A stretch of 64,000 nucleotides of DNA, taken from assembly GCA_004380135.1 (NCBI GenBank), contig QXCR01000004.1, positions 186,001 through 250,000 of the forward strand, given 5' to 3'. A model generated the notes under the pieces. The model saw nothing but the letters and a program-made list of their open reading frames with translations, was not told where the DNA came from and searched no databases. The translations under genes and the position numbers were made by a program. The first letter of the stretch is position 1; every line of letters begins with the position of its first letter. Source of the stretch: Stemphylium vesicarium (lineage: Eukaryota > Ascomycota > Dothideomycetes > Pleosporales > Pleosporaceae). Positions 9,837 through 20,122 of this stretch are shown piece by piece.

Positions 9837-12110
9837 TCACCCCCGATACTTGAACGAAGCAAGACTCTGAACCCTCTCAGCAGATAACCAAGCATCCGCT
9901 TCAGGCAGCGTCCCATCTCTCCTTCCCACATCCACCTGTCCTTGTCCCTGCTGCTGCTGCTGCTGCTGTTGCTGCACAGAAGAAGAAGGAGAACCCACAG
10001 CGTTACCAACCCCAACACTAGCACCATTCCCTCCACCACTCCCATAAACCCCCTCATTTCCATTCACCCCTCCAGCACTGAAACTCCCACTCCCTCCACC
10101 TCCACCACTACCCCTCCCCCCATACCCCCCTGCAGGCGCAAACGCAAACAGCGAAGAAGGATTCGCATCCGCCCAGCGCAGAATATTCCGACTCAGTGTA
10201 ATGGGGCTTTCGTCGCCGACATTGGCCATGTCGTCGTTGCCGAGATCTTCTTCGTCGGAGAAGGGGAGGGAGGGGAGGGGGTCGGAGAGGTAAGAGTAGG
10301 AGAATGATGATGAGGTGAAGGGTTTGTTTGGTTGCCCGTGAGTGTGCGTGTGCGTATTGGTGTGAGTGGTGTATGAGGGGTGGGGGGCTGCGCTGGTGGT
10401 GGTGGGGAAATTGGTGGAGTAGAGGGACGGTGTGGTGGTGGTTGTAGTTGTTTCTTTTGTGGAGGATTCTTCGCGGCTGTTGCTTGTGGTGGTTTTCGAC
10501 TGGGTTGATGTTGAAGCTGATGCGTGCAAGGACGATGATATCGTCCCATCTGGACCACCTTGCTGATGAGATCTCACCACCCCCTCATCTTCTCCTTCCT
10601 CCTCTCCTCCACCAGCACCCCCCTTGTCCATCCTCTCTCGTTCTCCCCCCCTCTCCTTTTCCTTCACCTTGAGCTTATATCCCGCCTTCGCATATTTTTC
10701 TGGATACCGGATCCGGAATCTATCGCGCAAATCGGTCGGGTGCCGCGTTCCAAAATCTAGGTCGGCGTCATCACGCATAGAATGCCAGATTGGTCCGTAC
10801 TTCTCGAAGCCCTTGAGGAGGTTCATGTCGTCGGTTGCGGTGAAGGGGCGGCGGGGACGACGTGTGGTTTTGGAAAAGGGCTCGTGGATGCCGAGGTCGG
10901 ACAGGATGGGGAGGGTTGTGGTAGCAGTCTTGATGGCGCGTGTTGGTTGTGGACGGCTTTGATCTGTTGCTGCTGTGGAGTGTGGGGGTACAGTGGTGCT
11001 GGGACTCAGGGTATCACTATCCTGCTTTTCAGTGTCCGTTGGGTGGCTGGAAGACTCGTCTGCTGTTTTTTTCTCCTTTTCTTTGGCTTTCGGCTGCCGG
11101 GACTTCAAGCCTTCGCCCGGACAGCATACGCGGAATCGGTCTTTTAGGTCAACGGCAGTGCGGTTGTTGAATGTGAAGTCTGGACTCTGAAGTATCTTTT
11201 TCCAATTTCCGATGCCGAATCTGCTTACCCCTACGAGCAGGTCTTTGGTCTCTTGTTCAGACCACCGATTCCGCTTCTTTCCCCGCTTGACCTGGCTCTG
11301 GCCTTGAGTGCTTATTTCTTTACTCGCTGCTGCATCAGCCTCATGATTAGCTGTTGTTCCACTAAGTGGTGCGTTCTGGGCTGTCGCTTGACTGGTCGAC
11401 GTATGTTCTCCATGCTGAGCGCTTTTGCCGAGTTCCTGTGACCCATTCTCAAAAAACACATGCTCATCCACTTCTTTGCTTCTCGACTCTTCAAACAAGG
11501 TGTCGTATCCTCGCTCACCGGCAAAGGCATTCTTCTCCCCAGTAATCGGTGGAAACAACCGGCCCTCAGGCGGCAGAGGCGGAGGTTGATGTAAACCTTG
11601 CAACAGCGGTGGTATTCTGGGCCGTTTTGCTGTCCTCTTGGGAGGTTGCGGAAGCCTCGGAAGCTTGATCACCGAGGGACTATATCCCGTGTTCTCGGGC
11701 TGCAAGAACTGTTGATCTTGATCCCATCGTTGCTTCGTGTGTTCTGGACTCTCTAACAAGAGGTCGACTAGTCGACCGCTGAATGGAGTCGTGGAGGATG
11801 GAGTAAAGGTACTAGGGACAGATTGTGCAGACAGCAGATTTCCCTCATTGTTCAGTACTTGTGCTATTGGAGCACTGGGCATGGCCCGCGTTGGATATAT
11901 CCTTTCGTGTGTCTCTCTTCGCACGTCGTTTGTCTGGACGTTTTCCGGAGACCAGTTCGCCAGCATAAGCGCTTTTGGCCGCACGAAAGTAGAGTCAACT
12001 TGATGCGGCGGCCGTTGGGTACTGGAGGACGCAACGTCCGATGCATTTGTCATGAATGGGATGCCGTCCTGGCTCGAGAGGTCTAGCAATGCATTTAGTC
12101 GCGGCTCCAT
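9837..12110 (-). CDS. Two-repeat telobox Myb DNA-binding protein (Teb1/Tay1-like)
   Basis: Likely nuclear DNA-binding protein of the Teb1/Mug152/Tay1 group, which bind vertebrate-type telomeric repeats or related promoter boxes. Single exon, 757 aa from the chosen start at 12110 (MEPRLNALLDL); an upstream in-frame ATG at 12191 would add 27 unconvincing residues. Two Myb/SANT units are clear: residues about 279-328 (NRWSEQETKDLLVGV, then VDLKDRFR) and about 420-473 (RRPFTATDDMNLLKGF, then TDLRDRFRIRYPEKY). The VDLKDRFR-type third helix is the telobox signature. Before them is a Pro-rich region, after them long Ser/Thr- and Gly-rich disorder and a run of nine Gln near residue 712. The protein stops at 9837-9839. 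Binding target is inferred from the family. Confidence 0.85.
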   Translation of the reverse strand: MEPRLNALLDLSSQDGIPFMTNASDVASSSTQRPPHQVDSTFVRPKALMLANWSPENVQTNDVRRETHERIYPTRAMPSAPIAQVLNNEGNLLSAQSVPSTFTPSSTTPFSGRLVDLLLESPEHTKQRWDQDQQFLQPENTGYSPSVIKLPRLPQPPKRTAKRPRIPPLLQGLHQPPPLPPEGRLFPPITGEKNAFAGERGYDTLFEESRSKEVDEHVFFENGSQELGKSAQHGEHTSTSQATAQNAPLSGTTANHEADAAASKEISTQGQSQVKRGKKRNRWSEQETKDLLVGVSRFGIGNWKKILQSPDFTFNNRTAVDLKDRFRVCCPGEGLKSRQPKAKEKEKKTADESSSHPTDTEKQDSDTLSPSTTVPPHSTAATDQSRPQPTRAIKTATTTLPILSDLGIHEPFSKTTRRPRRPFTATDDMNLLKGFEKYGPIWHSMRDDADLDFGTRHPTDLRDRFRIRYPEKYAKAGYKLKVKEKERGGERERMDKGGAGGGEEEGEDEGVVRSHQQGGPDGTISSSLHASASTSTQSKTTTSNSREESSTKETTTTTTTPSLYSTNFPTTTSAAPHPSYTTHTNTHTHTHGQPNKPFTSSSFSYSYLSDPLPSLPFSDEEDLGNDDMANVGDESPITLSRNILRWADANPSSLFAFAPAGGYGGRGSGGGGGSGSFSAGGVNGNEGVYGSGGGNGASVGVGNAVGSPSSSVQQQQQQQQQGQGQVDVGRRDGTLPEADAWLSAERVQSLASFKYRG
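9948..9975 (-). repeat. CAG trinucleotide repeat encoding poly-Gln
   Basis: Read on the minus strand this is nine consecutive Gln codons (mostly CAG with one CAA) near the C-terminus of the telobox Myb protein. It is a likely length-variable site. Confidence 0.9.
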
Positions 12111-12646
12111 GATTGGAGAGTCTCTTGTGCACCATGTCGAAAGAGGTAGAGACTCGGAGGCGTTCGCGTGGCAAATCGGCCTGCCAAGCAAGCGCTAACG
12201 CGCAACCCGTGGATGCATGGATGGTACATGTGCAACCTAGGAACTACAGATGATGTGATGAGTTTTTCTTTGAGTAAAGTGGTGATTATGGTAGAATACA
12301 CATGGAGCTTCTGAAAAAGCCATCTATGGGTATGCTTGTATAGCATCCATTGATTCTGACATCTGAATTGAGCTGACACGAAGATCCAAGGGTGACAATG
12401 CTCAGATATTGCGATATTTAATAATCTATTGAGGGGAATATTCGCTGGTAGAACAGAGCGTAGCTGAGTCGCAGGACCACAAACCTATGCTGGCGCCTGA
12501 ACAACGCCGATCAATGCAGATGGTCTCAGAACAATGAGATGCTAATATCGCACGACCAAGCAAGCCGAAACATTTCTCACTTAAGAAGTCCCTGCAAAAC
12601 GAAAGATCAGTACTCTATTCCTGTTGTTGAAAGTACCCAGCCAGGC
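12111..12646. other. Intergenic region upstream of telobox Myb gene
   Basis: About 0.5 kb. It should carry the Myb-gene promoter next to 12110 and the 3' untranslated region of the peroxiredoxin gene on the other side. No coding, RNA or repeat signal was seen. Confidence 0.5.
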
Positions 12647-13445
12647 TCAATGCGCTACAGAAGTCTTACCATTTGTCTTCGCAGCCACGTCCGACATCCT
12701 AGTGTCGGCGTGAAGCTTGTCGAGGTATTCCTTGTTACCAGCGGGTGTCGCCTTGATGGTATCGTCACCTGGGTTCCAGTTGGCAGGGCAGACCTAAGGG
12801 GTTCACGTTAGCTCCTGTACAAATGCCGATAGCTGGTAGATAGGTAATATAGAAGGCCTACGTACCTCGCCGTACTTGTCGGTGAACTGGAAGGCATCGA
12901 TCAGACGGAGTGTCTCGTCCACCGAGCGCCCGACAGGGAGATCATTGATAGTGATCTGCCTTACGATTCCGTTGGGGTCTATCAAGAACAGCCCACGCAG
13001 CGCGATGCCCTCATCTTCGATCAGCACACCGTAGTCCTTTGAGATGCTGTGGTTCTTGTCGCTGAGCAGCGGGATGTTGATCTTGCCCAGACCGCCATCC
13101 TTCTTGCTTGCATTCGTCCAGGCAAGTAAACTATATTCGCTGTCTGTGCTGGCGAAGACGACACTGGCGCCACGGGCTGCGAAGTCGGAGGCGCGTTCAC
13201 TAAAGGCGAGGATTTCGGTCGGGCAGACAAAGGTCCAGGCCATGGGGACAAAGCCGAGGACTAACCATTGCTTGGTGGATGTGTAGGCGGTCAAGCTGAG
13301 TTCTGAGAAAAGGCCGTTAGTCGGCGTGCTTGGAGCCATATGCGATCGACGTACCCTCGAATGTGCCGTCGACAACTGCGGTGCCGGTGAAATGAGGAGC
13401 GGGCTTCTGCACCCGCGCCTTGGGTTGGTATGCCGAGTAGGCCAT
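12647..13445 (-). CDS. Typical 2-Cys peroxiredoxin (thioredoxin peroxidase)
   Basis: Peroxide-reducing enzyme of the Tsa1/PrxI group, 224 aa. Exons: 13355-13445, 12866-13302, 12647-12793, joined in frame by a 52-nt and a 72-nt intron. The peroxidatic cysteine is C57 in FVCPTEI; the resolving cysteine is C178 in GEVCPANWNPG, created cleanly by the second splice. Other family marks are VLGFVPMAWTFVCPTE, the GLFLIDPNGIVRQ block and the NDLPVGRSVDETLRL helix. There is no obvious targeting peptide, so the protein is probably cytosolic. The 3' end has two possibilities: reading through to TGA at 12647-12649 (ending KTSVAH), or a further intron beginning at the GTAAG near 12670 that would give a similarly short tail. 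Confidence 0.92.
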
Positions 13446-14508
13446 GGTTGCGAGTTGAATTGGGTGGAAGGAGATCGATGGGACACCAGGCCAGAAGTGC
13501 TAGTTGGTACCTAGGACTCGAGATATAATTGCTCGCAGGGATGCGCGAACAACGTCACAAGGCGCTGGAATCGGCGCAGGAAGGTTTGGGTGGACCCTTG
13601 AAAGCGCAACGGCCGTCGGTGCTAAGTTCGGGGTTCGGAGTAGAGCCTGAGGTCGGGTGGGATGTCGAGACCAAAGTCAAGGTGTAGGTAGGCGGGCGAC
13701 TTATGACGAGGAACGCGATATGCCTGCAGGCGAATAGGAATAGAGGTAAAGAGGGATTCAATCAACAGATAATAATTTGCGACAGATGTCAAAACGCGTG
13801 GTCCCAGCGACTAGCCGTACTCAGGTAAGCGTAGAAGCTTTTGGTATCTAGCACAAGGCTGTTGCTCGGGGGTTTGTAGCATCATCGGAGGGCGTGCAGG
13901 CGCAGGATTCCTTTTAAGCACTAAAGCTCTGCTAGACACCGGGCCGCTGCCAATACACATGGCCTGACAATGACAATAGCTGACAGGTTCCAGTCACAAT
14001 GCCCCCGTTCATCGGCATCTTCGGCGAGCTTTGCGAATGGTCGAGTCGAGACTTGGTCTGCTTACAGAACAGGTTACCCAGTCATCACATTGCTCATAGC
14101 TGCAACCCACTCACGAATTTCTATCCACTAAAGCTTCACGCCTGGTTGTGGCTGCGTGCACAAAGTGAACCCTTACATATCTTGGGCCTTTGAGCCACTT
14201 GAGACAATTCGCTGTGCCGCCAGTGTACCTGCATGCGCTCCAGGCTAGGTGGCTTACGCCTATCGCATCAGGCCACCCACCATTGGCCCGTCAAGCACGC
14301 CTGGTCACGGGAAAACGCGCGAGCGTGGCACAGACGTGCGCAAGCGCCTTGGAAACTGATCATCGTCTCAGGTACATTGAGCTTGAACTTTGAATAGCGG
14401 TACCAAAATGAATTGTCGCTACGAATACATCATGCTCAACAATGCTACACTCTGTGTCGACCCCACCGCCATCTCTATATCTATATCTTACATGTCTACT
14501 TCGAAACC
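13446..14508. other. Intergenic region, 1.06 kb
   Basis: It contains the promoter side of the peroxiredoxin gene (near 13445) and the 3' flank of the acetyl-CoA transporter gene (near 14509). Short frames in it show no recognisable family. Nothing else supported. Confidence 0.5.
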
Positions 14509-16316
14509 CTATGCCGCAATTCTCCATGCCTTTAGCGGTAGAGCCTGTATCCTCATTACCGCGGGCTTGATGTATCCCCAGAATGTCACCACTCCGATGA
14601 TGATGCACAGAATGTTCACAACGTAATACCCATCCGTCGTGACGTTGCATAAGCCACCTCCGTCTATGCACCTATGCTTCTCAGCCTCAAGCGAGCACGA
14701 AAAAGCCTGCGTGACGAGAGGGCCTTTGAGGTCGGCTTTCGGAGTATCGGTAGGCGGCATGCAAGTTGCCGAGGTGAACATGTCTACGGCTTTGAGAACA
14801 AAGTAGCGCGGGAAAGTTCCACCAAGGTTGGAAACGCTGAAGCCATGTTAGTCATTTGCAATAAAGGTGCTAGGACTCAAGGGAGACTTACGTGGCGAGA
14901 AGCGTCATGTAGGTGCCACCGATGAGTGGGTCGGAGATCTTTGCATGGAATGCACTGACAGCCACAAACATGACTGTGTTCATAAAAGTTGACAACACAT
15001 GCTCGGCAATGACAAGCATGAGGAATCCAGTTGAAGCTCCTCCGGTCGGGAAGATGGAAACCACAAACTGCGCGAAACCTGCAGCGACCAGACGTCCCAT
15101 GAACGACCAACACCAAATGTGCATTGGTGGATACGTTTGGCACCATTTTCCGATGTAGTAGCCGAGGAAGACCTCGACGGGAAAGTCGACCAAAATGACG
15201 AGTGATAGCTGCTCCTGCAGAAGACCCTTGTCAAGGAGCTTCAGGCTGGTAACGGCGTCGTTTGCCTGGAATCCGATCTTGGCAATGAGGTGAATAATGA
15301 CGAAACTTTGAATGTTTTTCAGCTTCAGGATCCCCCACATGATGCGGTAAACTTCTCCAATACCGTCGCCGTTCCTGTCGCGGTCTTCGCGCTTCATGAC
15401 TGCCAAACCGAGAGTGACTACGAGGTAAGCCCAGCCCCAGAAGCTAAGATAACCATCCAATTCCATAATGCCGGTTTCCGCGGGTGTGCTGCGGAACCAC
15501 CTGTTTGCAAAGTCTTTGGAGTTGAAGGCCAGGAAGACGGTGTACGAGAGGAATTGACCTGCGGTCAGTCCGACGGTCTGCGCGGTCGAGGCATATGCGA
15601 GATTCTCTTTGGAGAGGAGGGTGAGCGCCCAGCCTTGGATTGTTAGCATTGTCGCATGTAGTAGAAAGAAAAGGGGTCTTACCATCGACAGCAATGTCTT
15701 GTGTGGCGCAGAGGAACACAAGCGCAAACCACCACCATGTAAAAGTCCACACTCCGCTATCCGTCTCTCCTGCCTCCTTCATCATGCGATTGATGTTCTT
15801 TCCCAGCCAGATCATGGAAAAGCCGGAGATGGTCTGGATGGGCAGGATCCAGCTCTTGCGGCGACCGACCGTGGGCGACCATACGGCATCCACGATGGGA
15901 CTCCAGAGGAGCTTGAGGGAATACGGGTATGCGGCGAGCGAAAAGACACCAATGGCTGCGTAAGAGACATTATGCTTTAGAAGGAACGGGACAGAGCCAT
16001 GCGCGAGCCCCATGGGTATGCCTTGAAGAAAGTATAGCAACACCAGCAATAAGAAGTTACTCTGATCCTTCTTTGAAAGTTCGAAGAAGCCCTTGGAGGG
16101 ACCGTCCTCGTCCTCTCCTAGCTTTGGTACCTCGTCGTCTAGGGAGAAGTTCGAGTTGCCCATGAGCGAGGCAGCCTGACTCGATGGCGAAGAGCTATCG
16201 AACGAATTATGCTTGCGCCGATGTTCCAACATGACGCCGTTCATCGTCGCGCTTGTGTTCGCATCGCCGTTCTTCTCAGAGCTGCGGTTCTTGGATCGCG
16301 AGGCGCGTTTGCTCAT
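14509..16316 (-). CDS. Acetyl-CoA transporter (SLC33A1/AT-1 family)
   Basis: Multi-span ER/Golgi-type transporter that moves acetyl-CoA into the secretory lumen in animals; fungal role little studied. Exons: 15683-16316, 14892-15633, 14509-14836, giving 567 aa; introns of 49 and 55 nt keep frame. A hydrophilic basic/Ser-rich N-terminus of about 80 residues is followed by the family pattern: LLYFLQGIPMGLAHGSVPFLL, then AAYPYSLKLLWSPIVDAVW, GRRKSWILPIQ, ATQDIAVDGWALTLLS spanning the first splice, and IIHLIAKIGFQANDAVTSL. About eleven to twelve membrane helices are visible. A Cys-rich loop near the C-terminus (EAEKHRCIDGGGLCNV) is characteristic of AT-1. It diverges from the CENP-O gene, sharing a 432-bp promoter interval. 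Confidence 0.93.
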
Positions 16317-16748
16317 TTGTGTGCGTTGATCAACAGATCCCGATCGGGGAGGGGTAACGGTAGTGCTCTAGGGTATGGTGTCAGGAATAGATGTCGTTGG
16401 TAGGCAATATGGTTGATGTCAGGGTCTAGGGGCCGAGGAGAAGACGCGATGATCAAGACGTGTTTGTATATGGATAACGGCTAGTGAAAAGCAGCAGATT
16501 TATGGGCGACAGAAATAGTACGATGTAGGCACCGATATATGCAGCAATGATGGCCGCGGGCCCTTGGTGCCTTCAACCGTTCAACCGTGTCCTCTCAAGC
16601 TTAACACCGGTGGAACACTAGGCGAGCCGGAGCTTTCATCCCACCTGGCCCCTGCCCGACGCTTATTCACGTGCTAACGCGCCAGAACCCGTCACGCGCA
16701 TGGTCATCAACATCGCCTTGCTTGCGCCCAACATTGCTCAACTCGACC
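16317..16748. promoter_or_regulatory. Divergent promoter of acetyl-CoA transporter and CENP-O genes
   Basis: 432 bases between opposed start codons. ACGCG-containing words occur at about 16677 and 16693, and a CACGTG at 16669-16674; ACGCG is the core of MluI cell-cycle boxes, fitting a kinetochore gene, but two short matches are weak support. Confidence 0.4.
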
Positions 16749-17657
16749 ATGGAGACTGTCGAACAACTGGATGAGGACATCAGCGACCTTCACACTCGCA
16801 TTGCGACACTCAAAGCACATCGCGCGAACCTGTCCTCAGTACTATTATCGCAACCCCACCTTGCGGCGCGTCTTCAGAACCCCAACCAACGCGACAACTC
16901 CACCAGCAACCCTCAGCACATTATTACACAGCAGTCAAAACGCAATCTAGAAAATGTTTATCGCGCATGCGCCGGCGTGACTGCCTACAAAGTCAAAGAC
17001 CCGGATCCGAATGCGGTAAACGACGGCAACATCCTCGGAGTGAGCATCGATGTATCGGTTGCTGGCAGATTTGTTGAAGCATACCATGTGTTGCTTAGCG
17101 TTAGAGACAAGGAAAGCAGGAAGCTATTGAAGATTCACAAGCATACCATCCCTCCATGCATACCACTACAACAATTGGCAAGCAAGCGCTTACCAGGAAG
17201 TGGTAAGGATGAAGAGCACGATCCGGAGCAGGACTTGGTACGCTTTGGACGACTATTGCGGAAGGAGCTTGTGAGCTGGCACATGCGCGTCGATGCCGTC
17301 GAAGAGTTGAGGAAAGAGGCCGGTCTTGCGAAGCCCCAGCGAAGCAGCGAGGACATGACGACCACATCAACGGGCAAGATCCTGAACGCGTTCGTAAGCG
17401 ACGACGATGCCAGTTCAGACATCGAAGAACCCGAGAATGAGGGCGAGGATGGACGCATCCTAGAAATCGAGACCGATGCTGCGGTTAGGCAAATCACCAT
17501 CACTTGGTCTGACAGACGGACAGCAGCCATGAGCATCGCCAAAGATGGCAGGATCGAAAAGGCAGTGTGTAGGACAAGAGGTGGTGCTCGAGATATGTTG
17601 CTTAGCAAGAAAGTAATAGGTCCGATAGGTGGTCTCGTCCGAAGGTTGATGGCTTGA
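16749..17657 (+). CDS. MCM21: Inner-kinetochore protein CENP-O / Mcm21
   Basis: Single-exon 302-aa protein matching fungal CENP-O, a component of the CCAN/COMA complex (CENP-O with CENP-P, yeast Mcm21-Ctf19) at centromeres. The start at 16749 (METVEQLDEDI) opens an N-terminal coiled coil (residues about 1-35). The core carries NVYRACAGVTAYKVKDPDPN at about 75-94, GNILGVSIDVSVAGRFVEAYHVLL, and IHKHTIPPCIPL, as in the RWD-type domain of the family, and a C-terminal block with WSDRRTAAMSIAKDGRIEK. An acidic loop (DDDASSDIEEPENEGED) lies between. An upstream in-frame ATG at 16671 would add 26 residues lacking family character. Confidence 0.85.
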   Translation: METVEQLDEDISDLHTRIATLKAHRANLSSVLLSQPHLAARLQNPNQRDNSTSNPQHIITQQSKRNLENVYRACAGVTAYKVKDPDPNAVNDGNILGVSIDVSVAGRFVEAYHVLLSVRDKESRKLLKIHKHTIPPCIPLQQLASKRLPGSGKDEEHDPEQDLVRFGRLLRKELVSWHMRVDAVEELRKEAGLAKPQRSSEDMTTTSTGKILNAFVSDDDASSDIEEPENEGEDGRILEIETDAAVRQITITWSDRRTAAMSIAKDGRIEKAVCRTRGGARDMLLSKKVIGPIGGLVRRLMA

Positions 17658-20122
17658 GCACGGGATAAGCATTCCGCGGATGTTGTGCGACGCTGGCTAG
17701 CCGTGGTTTGAAGTCACCTCAATTAGGAGTCTGGTGTTTAGGGAGTATGTATTTCATCACAATACCCACAAGTAGCAATTTTGATCATATTCCTAACACG
17801 CTCTCTTGTCTTCTTCCAGAGCCTAGCAAAGCTTCGTTGTGTAGGATCAACCAAGTGCGACAGCCGAAGATAAACTGCAAAGACTGCATCTTTGCTTGCA
17901 AGGGAATTATAGATTCGAGAACTGCAAGCGAGCACGCCCATCACCGCCATATTCCTGCTTTCATCGCCCTCACAGATCAGTGGCAAGGAATCTCAACATG
18001 CTTGCGACCTTCTCATTATCAATACACCATGCCATGAGAAGAACAGATTCTAATATGAAAAAAAAGCTTCATGTTTACAAAGAGATCGCTTTGTGAAACA
18101 AAGACGGCTGTGGTAGCACAAGCAGGAAGCCGAACATGCACGGGCCCTTGGTGATACAAATCGTCTCTTTGCTTCTTGCACAACTACATGTCTTTCTTTG
18201 TCAACTACTATACTGTCGATCGTCAAACCTCAATCTCCAAACCGCCGCTCCTGTGGCTATCGCCGACTGTCTACAATCACGCAACTTCTCGCAGCCATGA
18301 GTGCCTCAATCAAAAGGCGGCAAACCCGCCAGGTCCCGCCCTCAAGGTTGCAACAGCACAGTCACAATACAGTGCGCAAGTACTCGCATGCCCCGGTCAT
18401 ATTAGAATTATCATCAAGGTCTGGGTTCCTTCGACGCGTGCCGCTCAGCTTAGCGCTTTCTCTGCTGCCAGCACCCCAGCAAGCAGCATCGCGTGCCTAT
18501 CCCCACCCGTCTTCGAGCGTGGGCAAACTCGCAAGGTCGCACCTTGACATGTGCCCAAGGAAACGCTCACTTGATGCGCTAAAGCTACAACTTTACAGAA
18601 TTACAAGTCCGCTGGGTCCGAGGCGGAGTTCCTTCTTCTTCGGTCCCGCATGCATTGCGGCTAAATGTGGCTAACCGTCCGTCCCGTCGGCCAGTCGCGC
18701 TTTGCGAGGTCTCCATCTCCACTTCTCTCTTCTCTGCGATACGCCGTAATTATTTTGGTCATTCCCCGCACTATCTCCACCGAGCGCAAGCGTAGCTCTC
18801 GCAATATCAGTATTCGGCCTGTGCGATCAGATGGCCCGACGGTTTGACATACCCACGCGCGCGGGAGATACTATAGTATGCTCAGGTGGGGACATATCGG
18901 CACTTTTCTGGGCTTCGGTCGAAGAAACCCTTATCTGGCTGCAAGCTAAACTGTGTCTTCGATCGTGCTTGTGGCGCGGACATCTAACTTCCTACCCTGG
19001 CTCGGGTGGTATCCGATTTTATGGAGCGAACCTATCCAAGTACACCACTATGTCCTATCATTTCACATGATGCTTCGGCTACTGTCCATATTCGAGTGTT
19101 CCGACTGCACGGTCTCACTTCTGAAGCCAATCGAAAGGACAGAGCTACTATTCTCCAGTACTCGGATAATGAGCCGTGGGTGTCGCGGCTGAACCTGGTA
19201 GTATGTTGTATTTCAACGTTACACATTGCTACGACTCCAACCCTTATCAGCTTGTTGATGGTTTCACATACCACACTCTACTAAAAGGACAATAGCAATG
19301 AATTCCTTATCCTGCCCATCATGTAGGTCTGCTGGGCTGTCGTTCCAGTGAAGTTACGTCTTGCTTCTCATGATGTCACCTCTGGTGTGGTATCCAGGAG
19401 AGAGACGAGTCCAGGTGATGGTTGGCAGTGCGGATCCCACTCCCTCTGCTGATATCGAACAACAACAGATTTTGTTGACGGAACATCTATGAGGGCCGAC
19501 TGCCGCTTCTTGTTTACCAGCTATCTAGATCGTAGAATGGTCCGGCGCGTACTGGTCCGCTTCTCCGACTAGATGTCTTTACCCGTCTCTCCTCATATTC
19601 CCCATATTCTAGCCGTCTATACCTGGTCGGTCGTTTTCTTCCGCTTCTCGGGGTCTTCTCGCTATCAGGACTAATGCGTTTCCTCACATCTGCACGCGCG
19701 AGCACTAGCCTTACGACCCTCACTGTACAGGGTTGTCGGCGCGTGGGTGACGATATGTAACCCATGAGCCCTCGACCTCACCATCTCTACAGTCTCTTCT
19801 TCTACTCCTTCATTGTCACATTCCTTTTGCAGAGGTTGTGTCGTATTAACTAGTCAACCTCTGGCTCTTTCCAAGGTCGACTGACCCTCCTTTCTCTCGC
19901 CTTGACACATTCACTACTCCACTTTATCCTGCCGCAGGTCATTTCCAGTCATTCCTCAAGTATAAGTATTCGAGTTGGATCGCCCTCTACAGAAGCCAGC
20001 CACCGATATCATTCTACCTCCACTTTACTTTCACTTTGGTACTGGACCCGCGTTCGTACCTGCACTAGCCCGCGCCACAGCCACGTTGCACAACATAGCG
20101 CGCCACTAGCGACATCTTAAGT
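17658..20122. other. 2.46-kb gene-poor region upstream of chitinase
   Basis: Largest stretch without a supported gene. It holds only short scattered frames (the longest about 158 codons near 18200) that lack recognisable domains or splice partners. Pyrimidine-rich segments between 19560 and 20100 next to the chitinase start look like a fungal promoter and 5' leader. Base composition is ordinary, without the AT-rich look of RIP-mutated transposon remains. Confidence 0.5.

Noticed and set aside
18198..18674. 158-codon open frame in the gene-poor block
   Set aside because: No domain, signal peptide or splice partner; overlapping frames of similar length exist in the other phase, as expected by chance.
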